From Chthoniobacterales bacterium (GTDB taxonomy: Bacteria; Verrucomicrobiota; Verrucomicrobiia; Chthoniobacterales; UBA10450), in assembly GCA_003244145.1 (NCBI GenBank), contig QHBM01000063.1, positions 22,945-86,944 of the forward strand: a stretch of 64,000 bases of DNA. The letters run 5' to 3'. The translations under genes and the position numbers were made by a program. Below the pieces are notes generated by a model that was given only the letters and a program-made list of their open reading frames with translations, did no database searches and was not told where the DNA came from. Of this stretch, positions 19,707 through 28,440 are shown in pieces. Each line of letters starts with the position of its first letter. Within the stretch, counting starts at the first letter, position 1.

Positions 19707-19991
19707 ATGAGAACGTTGGCGTCCGCGTCTGTGGTAAGTTTCATCGCGACTGGGCTACTCGCCGGTGCCGCGCTTGGGGCCAAGCCAGATGAGCGAAGCC
19801 CGGACGCAAAGGAACGCACCGTCTTTGTGACCGGTTCGCTCATTCCGAAACGGCTCAAATTGAAACGAATCGGCACTACTACCGTCTCGCCGGTCCGGAT
19901 CATCGATCGGAATGAAATCGATTGGACAGGACGGCAAACGACACAGGGAGCGTTGATCGCCGATCCTTCGGTTCGGGCGGTAGGTCGCTGA
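19707..19991 (+). CDS. Secreted TonB-receptor plug-like mini-protein
   Basis: 94 residues from the ATG at 19707. The N-terminal 23-25 residues form a signal peptide (VVSFIATGLLAGAALGAK). The mature part has RTVFVTGSLIPKR, nearly the same as RVFVTGSIIPTA at the start of the plug in the 990-residue receptor at 12692. It continues SPVRIIDRNEIDWTGRQ, like the first helix and strand of a plug, and stops there with no barrel. The stop is 5 nt before the metG stop on the opposite strand. It is either a truncated receptor remnant or a genuine short periplasmic protein using the TonB-box/plug entry sequence; the clean signal peptide and stop fit the second view. Confidence 0.6.
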   Translation: MRTLASASVVSFIATGLLAGAALGAKPDERSPDAKERTVFVTGSLIPKRLKLKRIGTTTVSPVRIIDRNEIDWTGRQTTQGALIADPSVRAVGR

Positions 19992-19996
19992 TGTGG

Positions 19997-21712
19997 CTAC
20001 AGCTTCTTCTCGGCGCCGCCAAACCGCTCGGCCCATTCAGCTACCTGGCTATCCTCGATCTTGGCGAATAGCACTTCAGGAACAGTGATCGCGGCGCCAG
20101 GAGTAAGTTGAGATAACCTATCGGCCACGTTTCTTGGCCAGATGAGCGGTGAATCCGTGTTGTTAAGCGCGCGCGTGATCTTGGCCGACGTTTCTGGTAT
20201 GAACGGTTGGGCGAGTGACGCGAACAGGAGCGCAAGATTAAGCGCGTAACGAATCGATACTCCCGCCGAGGCAGGGTCCGTTTTGATTTTCATCCAGGGC
20301 TCCGCTCTTTGCAGATACTCATTACCGATTACCCACATCGATCTGAGCTCGCTCGTTGATTTGCGAAAATCGAGGGCTTCCATGTAGCCGGTCAGGCTTG
20401 TTAGCTTTTGCTCGAGAGCCTGAGTCGTCTCGATTTCGAGAGGGCCATACTCGCCCTGGTCTGGAATCCGCCCTTCAAAGCGGGCCGTGCAGAATTTCGC
20501 GATCCGATTCACGAAATTACCCAGAACGTCGGCAAGATCGTGGTTGATCGTGGCCTGGAAGTGTTCCCATGTGAAGTTGGAGTCCGCTGGTTCCGGCGCG
20601 TTGGCCAGGAGATACCAACGCCAGTAGTCGGCTGGAAGTAACTCCAAGGCCTGGTCCATGAAAATGCCGCGGTTGCCGGAGGTGGAGAACTTGCCTCCAT
20701 AGTAGTTCATCCAGTTAAGGCCTTTGATGTAGTCCACTACCTTCCACGGCTCCTCAGAGCCGAACAAAGTCACAGGAAAACCTACGGTATGGAATGGGAC
20801 GTTATCCTTGCCCATGACCTGGACGTAACGCACATCGCCTGCGCCTTCGTCCTCTCTCCACCAGCGCTTCCAGTTATTCTTGGTCGCGTCCGCCCACTCC
20901 ATGGTGGCGCCGATGTATTCAATGGGGGCATCGAACCAGACGTAGAAGACCTTGCCTTCAAAGCCGGGCCGCACTTTTCCTTCGTAAGCGACGGGAATTC
21001 CCCAACTGAGATCGCGGGTGATGCTGCGGTCGTTCAGACCCTCATCGAGCCATTTGCGAGCGATGGAAGTGACAAGCAGCGGCCAGTCCTTTCGCGAGTC
21101 GATCCATTCCCGCAGACGACCAACCATGAGCGATTGCTTCAGAAAGAGGTGGTTCGAGTCGCGTATCTCAATATTGGTCGAACCGGAGATGGCGGAGTGC
21201 GGATTGATTAGATCGGCCGGGTCGAGGACGCGAGTGCAGTTCTCGCATTGATCGCCGCGCGCGCTCTCGTAGCCGCAATGCGGGCAGGTGCCGACCACGT
21301 AGCGGTCGGGCAAAAATCGTTTGTCATCGATCGAGTAAACCTGCCGTGTGCTCCGCTCTTCGAGAAGGCCGTTCTGATCGAGCTGGTGATAGAAGTGCTG
21401 GGTGATCTCATGGTTCTGCGGAGAATGGGAACGACCGAAGTGATCGAAGGATAGCCCAAACCGACTGCCCAGATCCTTCTGGACCGAATGCATCCTGGCG
21501 CAATACTCATCGATCGGCATCCCGGCTTCATGGGCGGCGAGCTCGGCGGGGGTGCCGTGTTCGTCCGTCGCGCAAATGAAGAGGACCTCACGTCCTCGAG
21601 CCCGCTGAAAACGAGCGTAGGCATCAGCTGGAAGCATCGAGCCGACAAGATTGCCGAGATGCTTCACTCCGTTGATGTACGGAAGGGCCGAGGTGATGAG
21701 GTAGCGGCTCAT
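19997..21712 (-). CDS. metG: Methionyl-tRNA synthetase
   Basis: 571 residues. The HIGH-like motif is in [19 protein letters not shown] at the N-terminus. A zinc knuckle [17 protein letters not shown] is at about 150-166. The KMSKS-equivalent loop is [11 protein letters not shown] at about 345. It has the short form without the C-terminal EMAP/dimerisation domain. It charges tRNA-Met and is essential. It is convergent with the plug-like mini-protein, with only 5 nt between stops. The next gene on the same strand upstream begins at 22141. Confidence 0.95.
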   Translation of the reverse strand: MSRYLITSALPYINGVKHLGNLVGSMLPADAYARFQRARGREVLFICATDEHGTPAELAAHEAGMPIDEYCARMHSVQKDLGSRFGLSFDHFGRSHSPQNHEITQHFYHQLDQNGLLEERSTRQVYSIDDKRFLPDRYVVGTCPHCGYESARGDQCENCTRVLDPADLINPHSAISGSTNIEIRDSNHLFLKQSLMVGRLREWIDSRKDWPLLVTSIARKWLDEGLNDRSITRDLSWGIPVAYEGKVRPGFEGKVFYVWFDAPIEYIGATMEWADATKNNWKRWWREDEGAGDVRYVQVMGKDNVPFHTVGFPVTLFGSEEPWKVVDYIKGLNWMNYYGGKFSTSGNRGIFMDQALELLPADYWRWYLLANAPEPADSNFTWEHFQATINHDLADVLGNFVNRIAKFCTARFEGRIPDQGEYGPLEIETTQALEQKLTSLTGYMEALDFRKSTSELRSMWVIGNEYLQRAEPWMKIKTDPASAGVSIRYALNLALLFASLAQPFIPETSAKITRALNNTDSPLIWPRNVADRLSQLTPGAAITVPEVLFAKIEDSQVAEWAERFGGAEKKL

Positions 21713-21832
21713 TCAGTTATTCGCCCGTATTTCTCACGAGCGCCGGGTAGTGCATGCGCGCAAACTAATTTGCTCGCGCCGCCTTGTGAAGCGTTCGTTT
21801 TCGAGACGAACGCTCGCTCGTCCTCTTGAACT

Positions 21833-22141
21833 TTATTTCATCAACTGCGCCAGGGCTTGCGCCATAGAAACAATCGGCCAGGCGGAGACGCCGACGATGA
21901 CAGCGAAGAGAAGAACTTCGGCGACGTAACTGCGGGTCGTTTCCGCTCCGAGAAATTCGTTGCTGAGATCGCGAAAACCGGGAGCAAAGACCGGCCGAGC
22001 CAGCTTGTGGCTGGGGCCGGCTCCGCTCGCGGGGGCCTGAAAGTGGCAGTCGGTTAACGGATGATTTGAATGCAGCCGCGACGCAGAACTTTCTTCGCCG
22101 AGGCGGCCGTGTTGTCGTGATATTTGGTAGTTAGGTTTCAT
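21833..22141 (-). CDS. Small single-pass membrane protein, unknown function
   Basis: 102 residues from the ATG at 22141. The first ~65 residues are hydrophilic and show no domain. The C-terminal third has one strong hydrophobic helix (EVLLFAVIVGVSAWPIVSMAQAL), which would anchor the protein with its N-terminus in the cytoplasm or periplasm. It lies 120 nt upstream of metG on the same strand. The sharp membrane segment supports a real gene, but no family is recognised. Confidence 0.6.
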   Translation of the reverse strand: MKPNYQISRQHGRLGEESSASRLHSNHPLTDCHFQAPASGAGPSHKLARPVFAPGFRDLSNEFLGAETTRSYVAEVLLFAVIVGVSAWPIVSMAQALAQLMK

Positions 22142-22455
22142 AAAATGGGATCAGAGTTCGAGCTCTGCGAAATTGGAAAAACTGAAGCATGCAAGGCAAT
22201 GCCAGCAGCGGGTTTTACTTTCGGAAGCTCCTCGAAGAGCTTCGGGTTCCGGCGAAGTGCCGGGGAATTAATCTGAGTTGGAAACTAAACGATAGGCTAT
22301 TGACCGCGGAAGAGTGAGAGGCGCCTTCTTAAAAGCTGGCCCGAACAATCTTAACGCGATGAGAAGATTCCATTATCGTTTTGGATGTCAATAAGAGCGG
22401 CCGCGGCACTCCCCATAAAGCCCTCTATCGATGTCGTTTGCGGGTAGAAAAAAAT
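22142..22455. other. 314-bp intergenic region with small hairpins
   Basis: No open frame with coding character is seen. It contains three short inverted repeats: CAGAG/CTCTG near 22152-22167, GAAGCTC (22224-22230)/GAGCTTC (22237-22243) with a 6-nt loop, and CCGGC/GCCGG near 22249-22263. They lie between the methyltransferase stop and the small membrane protein start, so they may belong to the leader of the latter or terminate the former. Confidence 0.5.
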
Positions 22456-23121
22456 TTACGCCGAACCGAGCCAGCGCCCCACCCAGGTCCCCCAGCCGTA
22501 AAATCCCAGCGGCTGCAAACGCCCTTGGCCGACCAACTCATCGACCTGTGCGCGGGTCGGTCCACCCTTGTCGGTGGCGCTTATGTAATCGTCGATCACG
22601 ACCCAGCAATTTTGCGCGAGCCTGTCGCCGTAGCAGTCTATATCCCGCCGGACATACGCGTCGGCATCGAAGATAAACAGGCCGATCTCCCCAGGACTCG
22701 TCATGCCTCGGACTGTGGCGATCGTTCTCTCATCGAAAGAGGATCCGTTGATCAAGGTGACGGCATCGAGTAATCCGGCACGCGACAGATTTTTTTTGAG
22801 GTCCCTAAAAATGTCTCTGGTTGCGAGGCGGTGATCTTTAAGCGGGCCGCCTGGTTCAATGCCGATGATTTTCTTTTGCTTCGCCGAGTCGCGCGCACCG
22901 AGACCCGCGGCGATGGTGGACGCGCCCAAAAACGAACCGATCTCGAGGATGCTTCCTTCGCCCGTTTTCGCGAAGTGGTAGATCAAGACCAGCACATCGA
23001 TCGAGAGCATGGAATGATCGGCGGCTTTCATGAGTTGATGATGCAAAGCCTTTTGATACCGAATCTCGATCAGCCTCTGCATGAGCTCGAGGCAATCGGC
23101 GGTGGGCGTCTCGGCGCTCAT
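22456..23121 (-). CDS. Class I SAM-dependent methyltransferase (Methyltransf_24 type)
   Basis: 221 residues from the ATG at 23121, 4 nt after the stop of the upstream permease; a TTG at 23133 would overlap it. Motif I is SILEIGSFLGASTIAAG (about 60-76), with the acidic post-motif in IIGIEPGG and motif III near GLFIFDADAY. The fold resembles cephalosporin-hydroxylase/Methyltransf_24 proteins that act on small molecules or glycans. Substrate is unknown. Tight spacing to the APC permease suggests cotranscription, though a biochemical link is not obvious. Confidence 0.78.
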   Translation of the reverse strand: MSAETPTADCLELMQRLIEIRYQKALHHQLMKAADHSMLSIDVLVLIYHFAKTGEGSILEIGSFLGASTIAAGLGARDSAKQKKIIGIEPGGPLKDHRLATRDIFRDLKKNLSRAGLLDAVTLINGSSFDERTIATVRGMTSPGEIGLFIFDADAYVRRDIDCYGDRLAQNCWVVIDDYISATDKGGPTRAQVDELVGQGRLQPLGFYGWGTWVGRWLGSA

Positions 23122-23125
23122 GTGG

Positions 23126-25042
23126 TTAACCAAAGATCACCAAACGAATCGAGTCTGGTAATTGTTGCGCGACATTAGTCACGACGCTGCCACCGAGGAG
23201 CTTGGCCAGAGTGTTGCGCTGCGATGCGCCGATGATCAGGTAATCGACACCCATCGTGGCGGAGAGATCGAGAATGGTGGAGGCGGCGTCCTCACTCACC
23301 GCGTAAACCGGGAGCACACAGATTCCGCGCTCGGCCCCGATCTTCATCATGAGGGACATGATCGCGTTGGCTTCGGGATCGTCCTGCCATTTGGCGCGCC
23401 CGAGTTGGCCGCCGCCGCCATAGAAGACGGCGATCTCCTTCACATACAGCACGCAAAGCGTGGCCTTGCGCAGTTGCGCTTCGTCGAGTGCGAAGCTGAG
23501 CACGGAAGTTATCCCGCGCGCAGCGACCATGATTTTCTGACCTTCCTGGAGGCGCGGCTGCATCGTTGCCACCAGATCGGGCGAGACCATCGCCGCGACC
23601 TGATGCGTTACGGTCATTGTCGTCAGTCCCTGTCGTTTTTGGGTGTAGGCGCGCAAGGCCAGGCCTACCCCGAGCACACAAATGACGAAGAAGAGCGCGT
23701 CCGGTTTCGTGTGGGCGAGGCTCAACTCGACACAGAATAGAATGACGAACGTCACGCCAAAAAGACCGCGGTCGTACCAGGTGAAACCGATCTCGCGATT
23801 CATCGCGCACGATCCAAGATTCACGGCAATCGCTCCGACGACACCGATGGCGTAGAGACCCGCCAGCGATTCGAAATTGGTGGCTGTGAGTAAAACAATG
23901 GAGGGCAAGCCGACGGCAATGAGAAGCGGATAAAGCGGCACGCCATGACGGTTCAATTTCTTAAACTGCCGCGGCATTTCGCGATCGCGCGCTGTCATGT
24001 AGAGCAGCCCGACCATGGCGACGATCGCCGTGTTCGCGGCGCTCAACAGGAGCAGAAGAAAAACGATCCCGACGACCCAACCGAACGCCTGTCCGAACGC
24101 CGGACCGAATGACGCGCTGCCAAATTGTTCGCCAATGAACCGCAGCATGTCCTCTTTTCGCGAGACCAGCACCGTGGTGATTTCGTCGCGACTCATCGGT
24201 CCCATGGTTTTCCCGATCACGTTCGGCAGCGAAAGCATGGCCCAGCCGAGCAACGCCGTACCGAAAACCACTTCGAGCGCGACCGGTGTAATCGCTTTGA
24301 GCGATTCGCGGCGGACACTTGGCTTGTCGGGAGTCGAGCCCGGATCGAGCTTCATCACGCCAGTGAGATTTGCAATCGCTTCCACGCCCGAGAGCGCGAG
24401 GATCACACCGACGAATTGAACCCAGAGCGCGCCCAGGCTCTCGTGCCGCGGCTCCAGAAATTTCGTGGTCAGATGTGGAAGAGCGAGGGCGATCAATGCG
24501 AGGACCACGATCACAGTTGGCAGAGCCAGTCCGACCGCGAGACTGCCGGAATGCTTCGGACCGAACCAGTTCAACGCACCGAGGAAGACCAGCACCAGGA
24601 TCGTGGTCAGCGCGATGTGATCCTTAAGAAATTTTAGCCAAACGATCTGTTCGGCGCCGGCCATGATATAGGTCAGTCCCGACCAGCCGCTGAGCGCGGC
24701 GGTGACGGTCAGGTCCGCCACCAGGAGGAGAGCGCCGACCACCGCAAGCAGGCGGCCTTGTGAGCGCGCGGCGGAATAGACGCCGCCCCCTTCCGGGAAA
24801 TACCGGCAGATGACCGCGTAGTTGATCCCGACCAGACCGGTCAAGGCGCAGACGGCCAGGATAATCGGCAGCGATGCAAATCCGGCCGCGACGAAGGCGA
24901 GACCGATGACGTAGGCCTTGCTCGTGCCCCAATCGCCATAGAGCAACGCCGCGGCGCGCTTCCAGTCCACGTTGCGTGGCCGATGGACCGCCCCTGTCTC
25001 CGTGAGAATTAGATCAGCCATCGCCCGTGGCGGACTGTCCAT
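23126..25042 (-). CDS. APC-superfamily permease with C-terminal USP-like domain (paralogue 1)
   Basis: About 638 residues from the ATG at 25042; another ATG at 25021 aligns best with the paralogue and could be the start. About twelve membrane helices fill residues 20-480, beginning with the signature AALLYGDWGTSKAYVIGLAF. A cytoplasmic tail (about 490-638) resembles the universal-stress-protein fold, including DYLIIGASQRNTLAKLLGGSV, close to the G-2x-G-9x-G nucleotide loop. Members move amino acids, polyamines or K+. It is divergent from a close paralogue at 25346, and the riboswitch between them faces only that paralogue. The methyltransferase gene follows immediately. Confidence 0.87.
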   Translation of the reverse strand: MDSPPRAMADLILTETGAVHRPRNVDWKRAAALLYGDWGTSKAYVIGLAFVAAGFASLPIILAVCALTGLVGINYAVICRYFPEGGGVYSAARSQGRLLAVVGALLLVADLTVTAALSGWSGLTYIMAGAEQIVWLKFLKDHIALTTILVLVFLGALNWFGPKHSGSLAVGLALPTVIVVLALIALALPHLTTKFLEPRHESLGALWVQFVGVILALSGVEAIANLTGVMKLDPGSTPDKPSVRRESLKAITPVALEVVFGTALLGWAMLSLPNVIGKTMGPMSRDEITTVLVSRKEDMLRFIGEQFGSASFGPAFGQAFGWVVGIVFLLLLLSAANTAIVAMVGLLYMTARDREMPRQFKKLNRHGVPLYPLLIAVGLPSIVLLTATNFESLAGLYAIGVVGAIAVNLGSCAMNREIGFTWYDRGLFGVTFVILFCVELSLAHTKPDALFFVICVLGVGLALRAYTQKRQGLTTMTVTHQVAAMVSPDLVATMQPRLQEGQKIMVAARGITSVLSFALDEAQLRKATLCVLYVKEIAVFYGGGGQLGRAKWQDDPEANAIMSLMMKIGAERGICVLPVYAVSEDAASTILDLSATMGVDYLIIGASQRNTLAKLLGGSVVTNVAQQLPDSIRLVIFG

Positions 25043-25118
25043 CGTGGGCTGAGGGAGGGGCAAGCTCTTTCTTGACGCCGCTCTTTCCTAGTCAGAAGCT
25101 TTCGCCAGTTCTTTGTTC

Positions 25119-25264
25119 TGCTTAATGGCGCGCCCGGTGCGCGCCAGCGGGGGACCCAACTTCTGTCCGCCTTTGCGGGTAGATCGGGGCGCACGATGCC
25201 GCGGCATCGGGAGCATTTAATGGCTCTAGCCCGACAGCTAACCTCGTCAGCTTCATTAAAGTGC
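25119..25264 (+). promoter_or_regulatory. c-di-AMP riboswitch (ydaO/yuaA type)
   Basis: The stretch carries the conserved words of this class in order: GCTTAATG (25120-25127) pairing with CATTAAAG at the 3' end (P1), a GGCGCGC/GCGCGCC stem, GCGGGGGACCCAAC (25147-25160), GCGGGTAGATCGG, a GGAGC/GGCTC helix and CCCGACAGCTAACCTCGTC (25230-25248). That last block is nearly invariant in ydaO RNAs. The RNA lies just upstream of the plus-strand permease. In known cases c-di-AMP binding turns off expression of K+, osmolyte or amino-acid transporters and cell-wall enzymes. A CCCC/GGGG hairpin at about 25281-25302 could be the expression platform. Recognition is from memory of the consensus, not a covariance search. 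Confidence 0.85.
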
Positions 25265-25345
25265 AAGGTTCAGGTCCAATCCCCGCTCTTGCTGAAGTGG
25301 GGCCACGTCGCCGCACGACGCCGCCTCGGTTCCGAGTCGAAGCAA

Positions 25346-27175
25346 TTGATAGCAACTAACGTTAAGCGACCGCGCAATGTGAACGTGCCCCGCGCGGCTG
25401 CGATCTTGTACGGGGACTGGGGCACGAGCAAAGCGTACGTCATCGGCCTCGCCTTCGCGGTCGGGGGTTACGCGTCGTTCTGGCTGATCGGCGCGATGTG
25501 CATCCTGACTGCGCTGGTCGGGATCAACTACATCATCATCTGCCGGCTCTATCCGGATGGCGGCGGCGTTTACGCGAGTGTTCGGCATCGCAGCGAAGTC
25601 ATTTCCATCGTCGGCGCGTTTCTCCTCATCGCCGATTATTTGGTCACCGCGGCGATCAGCGCGCTCTCCGCCTTTCAATATCTCGGAGTGCCGCATCCGG
25701 AAAAATTCGCGGCCGCGGCCATTCTTATCATTGGCCTGTTGAATTTGCTCGGGCCGAAGCACACAGGCGGTCTGGCGTTTTTGATTTCGATTCCGACCGC
25801 GATCGTCGTCGTCGTTCTCGGATTGTTCAGTCTGCCGCACATGGGGGACGCCATCGGACACCTCCAACCATTGCATGGCGGCTTTTGGTCGAACTGGGGC
25901 GGCTTCGTCGGAATCGTGCTTGCGCTTTCCGGCGTGGAAGCGATCGCGAACGCCACCGGCGTGATGCGTCTCGATCCCGGCAGCACTGAAGCCCAGCCAT
26001 CCGTGCGCAAGACTTCCACGCCTGCGCTGGTCTGGGTCATGGTGGAAGTTTGCATTTTCACCGCGCTGCTCGGACTCGCGATGCACGCGCTCGGCGGGTT
26101 ACAGACCGCGAACGGCGAAGTCAACGCGCCCGGAGCGGAAGGCGTGCGCGACTACATGCTGCGTTACATGGGCGAGACATTCGTGGGCGGTGCGCTCGGT
26201 CCGGCGATTGGCCACGCCTTCGGTTTCGCCGTCAGCATCACTTTTGGTTTGCTTCTGCTCTCCGCCGTCAACACCGCGATCGTCGATCTGATCACGATCC
26301 AATTCCTCATGGCGCGCGATCGCGAGCTGCCGTCGATTTTCCAACGTCTCAACAAATGGGGCGTGCCGAGCATCGGCATGCTTCTCGCCACCATCGTTCC
26401 GATGCTCCTCGTCATTCTCGTGAAGGACATGGTCGGACTCGCCGATCTCTATGCGGTCGGCGTCGTCGGCGCCATTGCCACCAATCTCGGCGCGACCGCG
26501 ACCGATTGGAAGTTGCCGATCAAAACCTGGGAACGGACCCTGATGTTCGGAACGTTCATCGTCATGGCCGCGATTGAAATGTCGCTCCTGATCGATAAAC
26601 CGAACGCGCGCTATTTCGCTGTCACTATTCTCGCCGTCGGATTAATCCTGCGCGGCCTCGTGCAGGAACGCCGGGCCAAGAAAGAAGCAAAACCGCCCGA
26701 GAAAATTCCGGTGGTGGTCGTCCCTTCGCCGGCCGCGCCCGCGGTAACGTCGGTCTCCGACCGGCGGTCCGATTCCGAATCGCTTCTCTGCGCGATCCGC
26801 GGCACCGGCCGCACGCTCGACTTCGCCCTGCGCGAAGCGCGCGAGACTGGGCGCCGGCTCTATTTGCTCTTCGTGCGCGAGCAACCGTTCATGACCGAGC
26901 AGGACGCCAAACGCAAATGGCAGGACGACGAAGAAGCGAGCGCCATCTTTGCCGAAGCGAAACAAAAGGCCGGCGATCATCAACCGCTCTTCGCCTACGC
27001 CGTTAGTCCTTCCGCCGCCGAAACGATTGTCGATATCGCCGCCACCCTCGGGGCCTCGCGCCTGATTCTCGGCGCGCCCAAACGAAATGCCCTTCTCAAT
27101 TTGCTTCGCGGCAACGTCATTCGGGAGGTGTCCAGCTTACTTCCTGAAGAAATCGACCTGCTCGTTTACGCCTGA
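25346..27175 (+). CDS. APC-superfamily permease with USP-like tail (paralogue 2), under c-di-AMP riboswitch
   Basis: About 609 residues. Longer in-frame starts (25196, 25220) fall inside the riboswitch and are rejected. The TTG at 25346 is chosen because it aligns with the paralogue just before VKRPRNV; a GTG further on is possible. The membrane part begins with AAILYGDWGTSKAYVIGLAF, identical in most positions to paralogue 1. The tail (about 460-609) has FVREQPFMTE and ASRLILGAPKRNALLNLLRG, USP-like. Riboswitch control suggests the cargo is K+, a compatible solute or an amino acid that affects turgor; the class of cargo is inference. Confidence 0.85.
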   Translation: MIATNVKRPRNVNVPRAAAILYGDWGTSKAYVIGLAFAVGGYASFWLIGAMCILTALVGINYIIICRLYPDGGGVYASVRHRSEVISIVGAFLLIADYLVTAAISALSAFQYLGVPHPEKFAAAAILIIGLLNLLGPKHTGGLAFLISIPTAIVVVVLGLFSLPHMGDAIGHLQPLHGGFWSNWGGFVGIVLALSGVEAIANATGVMRLDPGSTEAQPSVRKTSTPALVWVMVEVCIFTALLGLAMHALGGLQTANGEVNAPGAEGVRDYMLRYMGETFVGGALGPAIGHAFGFAVSITFGLLLLSAVNTAIVDLITIQFLMARDRELPSIFQRLNKWGVPSIGMLLATIVPMLLVILVKDMVGLADLYAVGVVGAIATNLGATATDWKLPIKTWERTLMFGTFIVMAAIEMSLLIDKPNARYFAVTILAVGLILRGLVQERRAKKEAKPPEKIPVVVVPSPAAPAVTSVSDRRSDSESLLCAIRGTGRTLDFALREARETGRRLYLLFVREQPFMTEQDAKRKWQDDEEASAIFAEAKQKAGDHQPLFAYAVSPSAAETIVDIAATLGASRLILGAPKRNALLNLLRGNVIREVSSLLPEEIDLLVYA

Positions 27176-27189
27176 GCCGAAGCATCTTG

Positions 27190-27420
27190 TTATTTTCGCG
27201 CGATGCTGGCGGCCGCGTGCCGGATGATCATCAATCCTTTCGCGCCGATTTTGTAATGGCCGGCCGAGTCCCGGGACGCTCCGATCCGGCACCCGATAAG
27301 AGTGACGGCGCGTTCGTGCTGGGCCGCCTTCGCGTTGTTGTGCAGTCGCTCGTGCCACGCTGGCGAAACGCTCAGCGCCAGCGCCGAAAGAAACGCGACG
27401 CAGACCCAGCTCGCTACTTT
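27190..27420 (-). pseudogene. Possible degraded small exported-protein gene
   Basis: One minus frame is open from about 27438 to the TAA at 27190-27192. It reads like a hydrophobic leader (FLSALALSVSPAW) followed by HERLHNNAKAAQHERAVTLI, a His-rich pattern resembling small exported proteins. But there is no ATG, GTG or TTG at a sensible place, and the frame begins inside the ATP-grasp gene. It could be a relic that lost its start. Weak call. Confidence 0.28.
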
Positions 27421-27421
27421 G

Positions 27422-28438
27422 CTACCCCCGCGCTGTTTTCATCCCATTCCGGATAATCTTATCGATCAATTGCGGGTAGCCTAACCCCGCTTTCTCGGCC
27501 GACAGCGCGAAGTCTTCGTCCGCGGCCAGAATTGGATTCGGGTTCGCCTCGATGAAATAAACTTCGTTGTTCGCGGTGAGCCGCAGATCGATGCGCGCAT
27601 AGCCCTCGATCGTGAGCAGACTGTAAATGCGCCGGCATGTTTGCTCGATCTGCGCGACCAGCGCCGGATCAAGCTCGGCGAATTGATTCTGCAGACCCCA
27701 GCGCTTGCGATATTCCTCGTCCCATTTCGCCCGATAGGTCGCGATTCTCGGTTCGTTAGGCGGCACCTCGCGGAAGACCAACTCGCGGATCGGAAACACC
27801 GCCGGCCGCAAGTTGCCCATCAGAGCCACATAGAGTTCGCGGCCCTCGATGTATTCCTCCGCGATCACATCCGCGTCGTGCTTCTCGTGAATGAAGGCCA
27901 CGCGTTCCTTGAACTGCTCATCGCTCTCGACGAACGACGCCTGCGAAATGCCATAGGACGCTTCCTCCTTTACCGGCTTAACGAGGAGCGGAAACTTCGG
28001 CCGCTTCAATCGCGCGATGCGCTGGCCGCGCGGGATGACCACGAAGTTCGGCACGTGGATGTGGTGATAGCCGAGGATTTTTTTCGAGATCCCCTTGTGT
28101 TTGCAAAGGACGAGCCCGGTCGCTCCGCATCCGGTAAACGGCACGCCTTGCATCTCGAGCAGCGAGACGATGTTCTGGTCGAACCCGCGGTTGTTCTTGA
28201 ATTGGTCGGCGAGATTGAAAATAACGTCGGGCGCGAAGTTCTCGAGCTTCTGCCGCACCAGATCGAGATCGTCGAAAATAGCGAGATGCTCGGCCGTGTG
28301 GCCGAGCGTGCCGAGCGCGGCGAAGACATCCTTCTCGGTTTTCCAATCCTCCGTCTTCATCTCCGCGCTAAGATCCTGGTCGATCTTGGTCGGCCGGACG
28401 GCGTCGAACAGAGCAAGGACTTTGAGTTTTTTCTTCAC
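27422..28438 (-). CDS. ATP-grasp ligase of the D-Ala-D-Ala ligase-like type
   Basis: 338 residues from a GTG at 28438. ATP-grasp features include FPLLVKPVKEEASYGIS (about 150-166), VIAEEYIEGRELYVALMG (about 193-210) and the metal-binding C-terminus YARIDLRLTANNEVYFIEAN. It lacks the Ddl N-terminal FGGxSxE motif, so it is unlikely to make cell-wall D-Ala-D-Ala. It starts 2 nt after the stop of the metallopeptidase gene, so the two are almost certainly cotranslated. Such ligase-peptidase pairs are known in bacterial peptide-modification clusters; the amide bond it makes is unknown. Confidence 0.82.
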   Translation of the reverse strand: MKKKLKVLALFDAVRPTKIDQDLSAEMKTEDWKTEKDVFAALGTLGHTAEHLAIFDDLDLVRQKLENFAPDVIFNLADQFKNNRGFDQNIVSLLEMQGVPFTGCGATGLVLCKHKGISKKILGYHHIHVPNFVVIPRGQRIARLKRPKFPLLVKPVKEEASYGISQASFVESDEQFKERVAFIHEKHDADVIAEEYIEGRELYVALMGNLRPAVFPIRELVFREVPPNEPRIATYRAKWDEEYRKRWGLQNQFAELDPALVAQIEQTCRRIYSLLTIEGYARIDLRLTANNEVYFIEANPNPILAADEDFALSAEKAGLGYPQLIDKIIRNGMKTARG

Positions 28439-28440
28439 GT

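Noticed and set aside
25196-25345. Upstream start codons for the riboswitch-controlled permease
   Set aside because: They lie in or just after the folded c-di-AMP riboswitch, and the residues they add do not match the paralogue.
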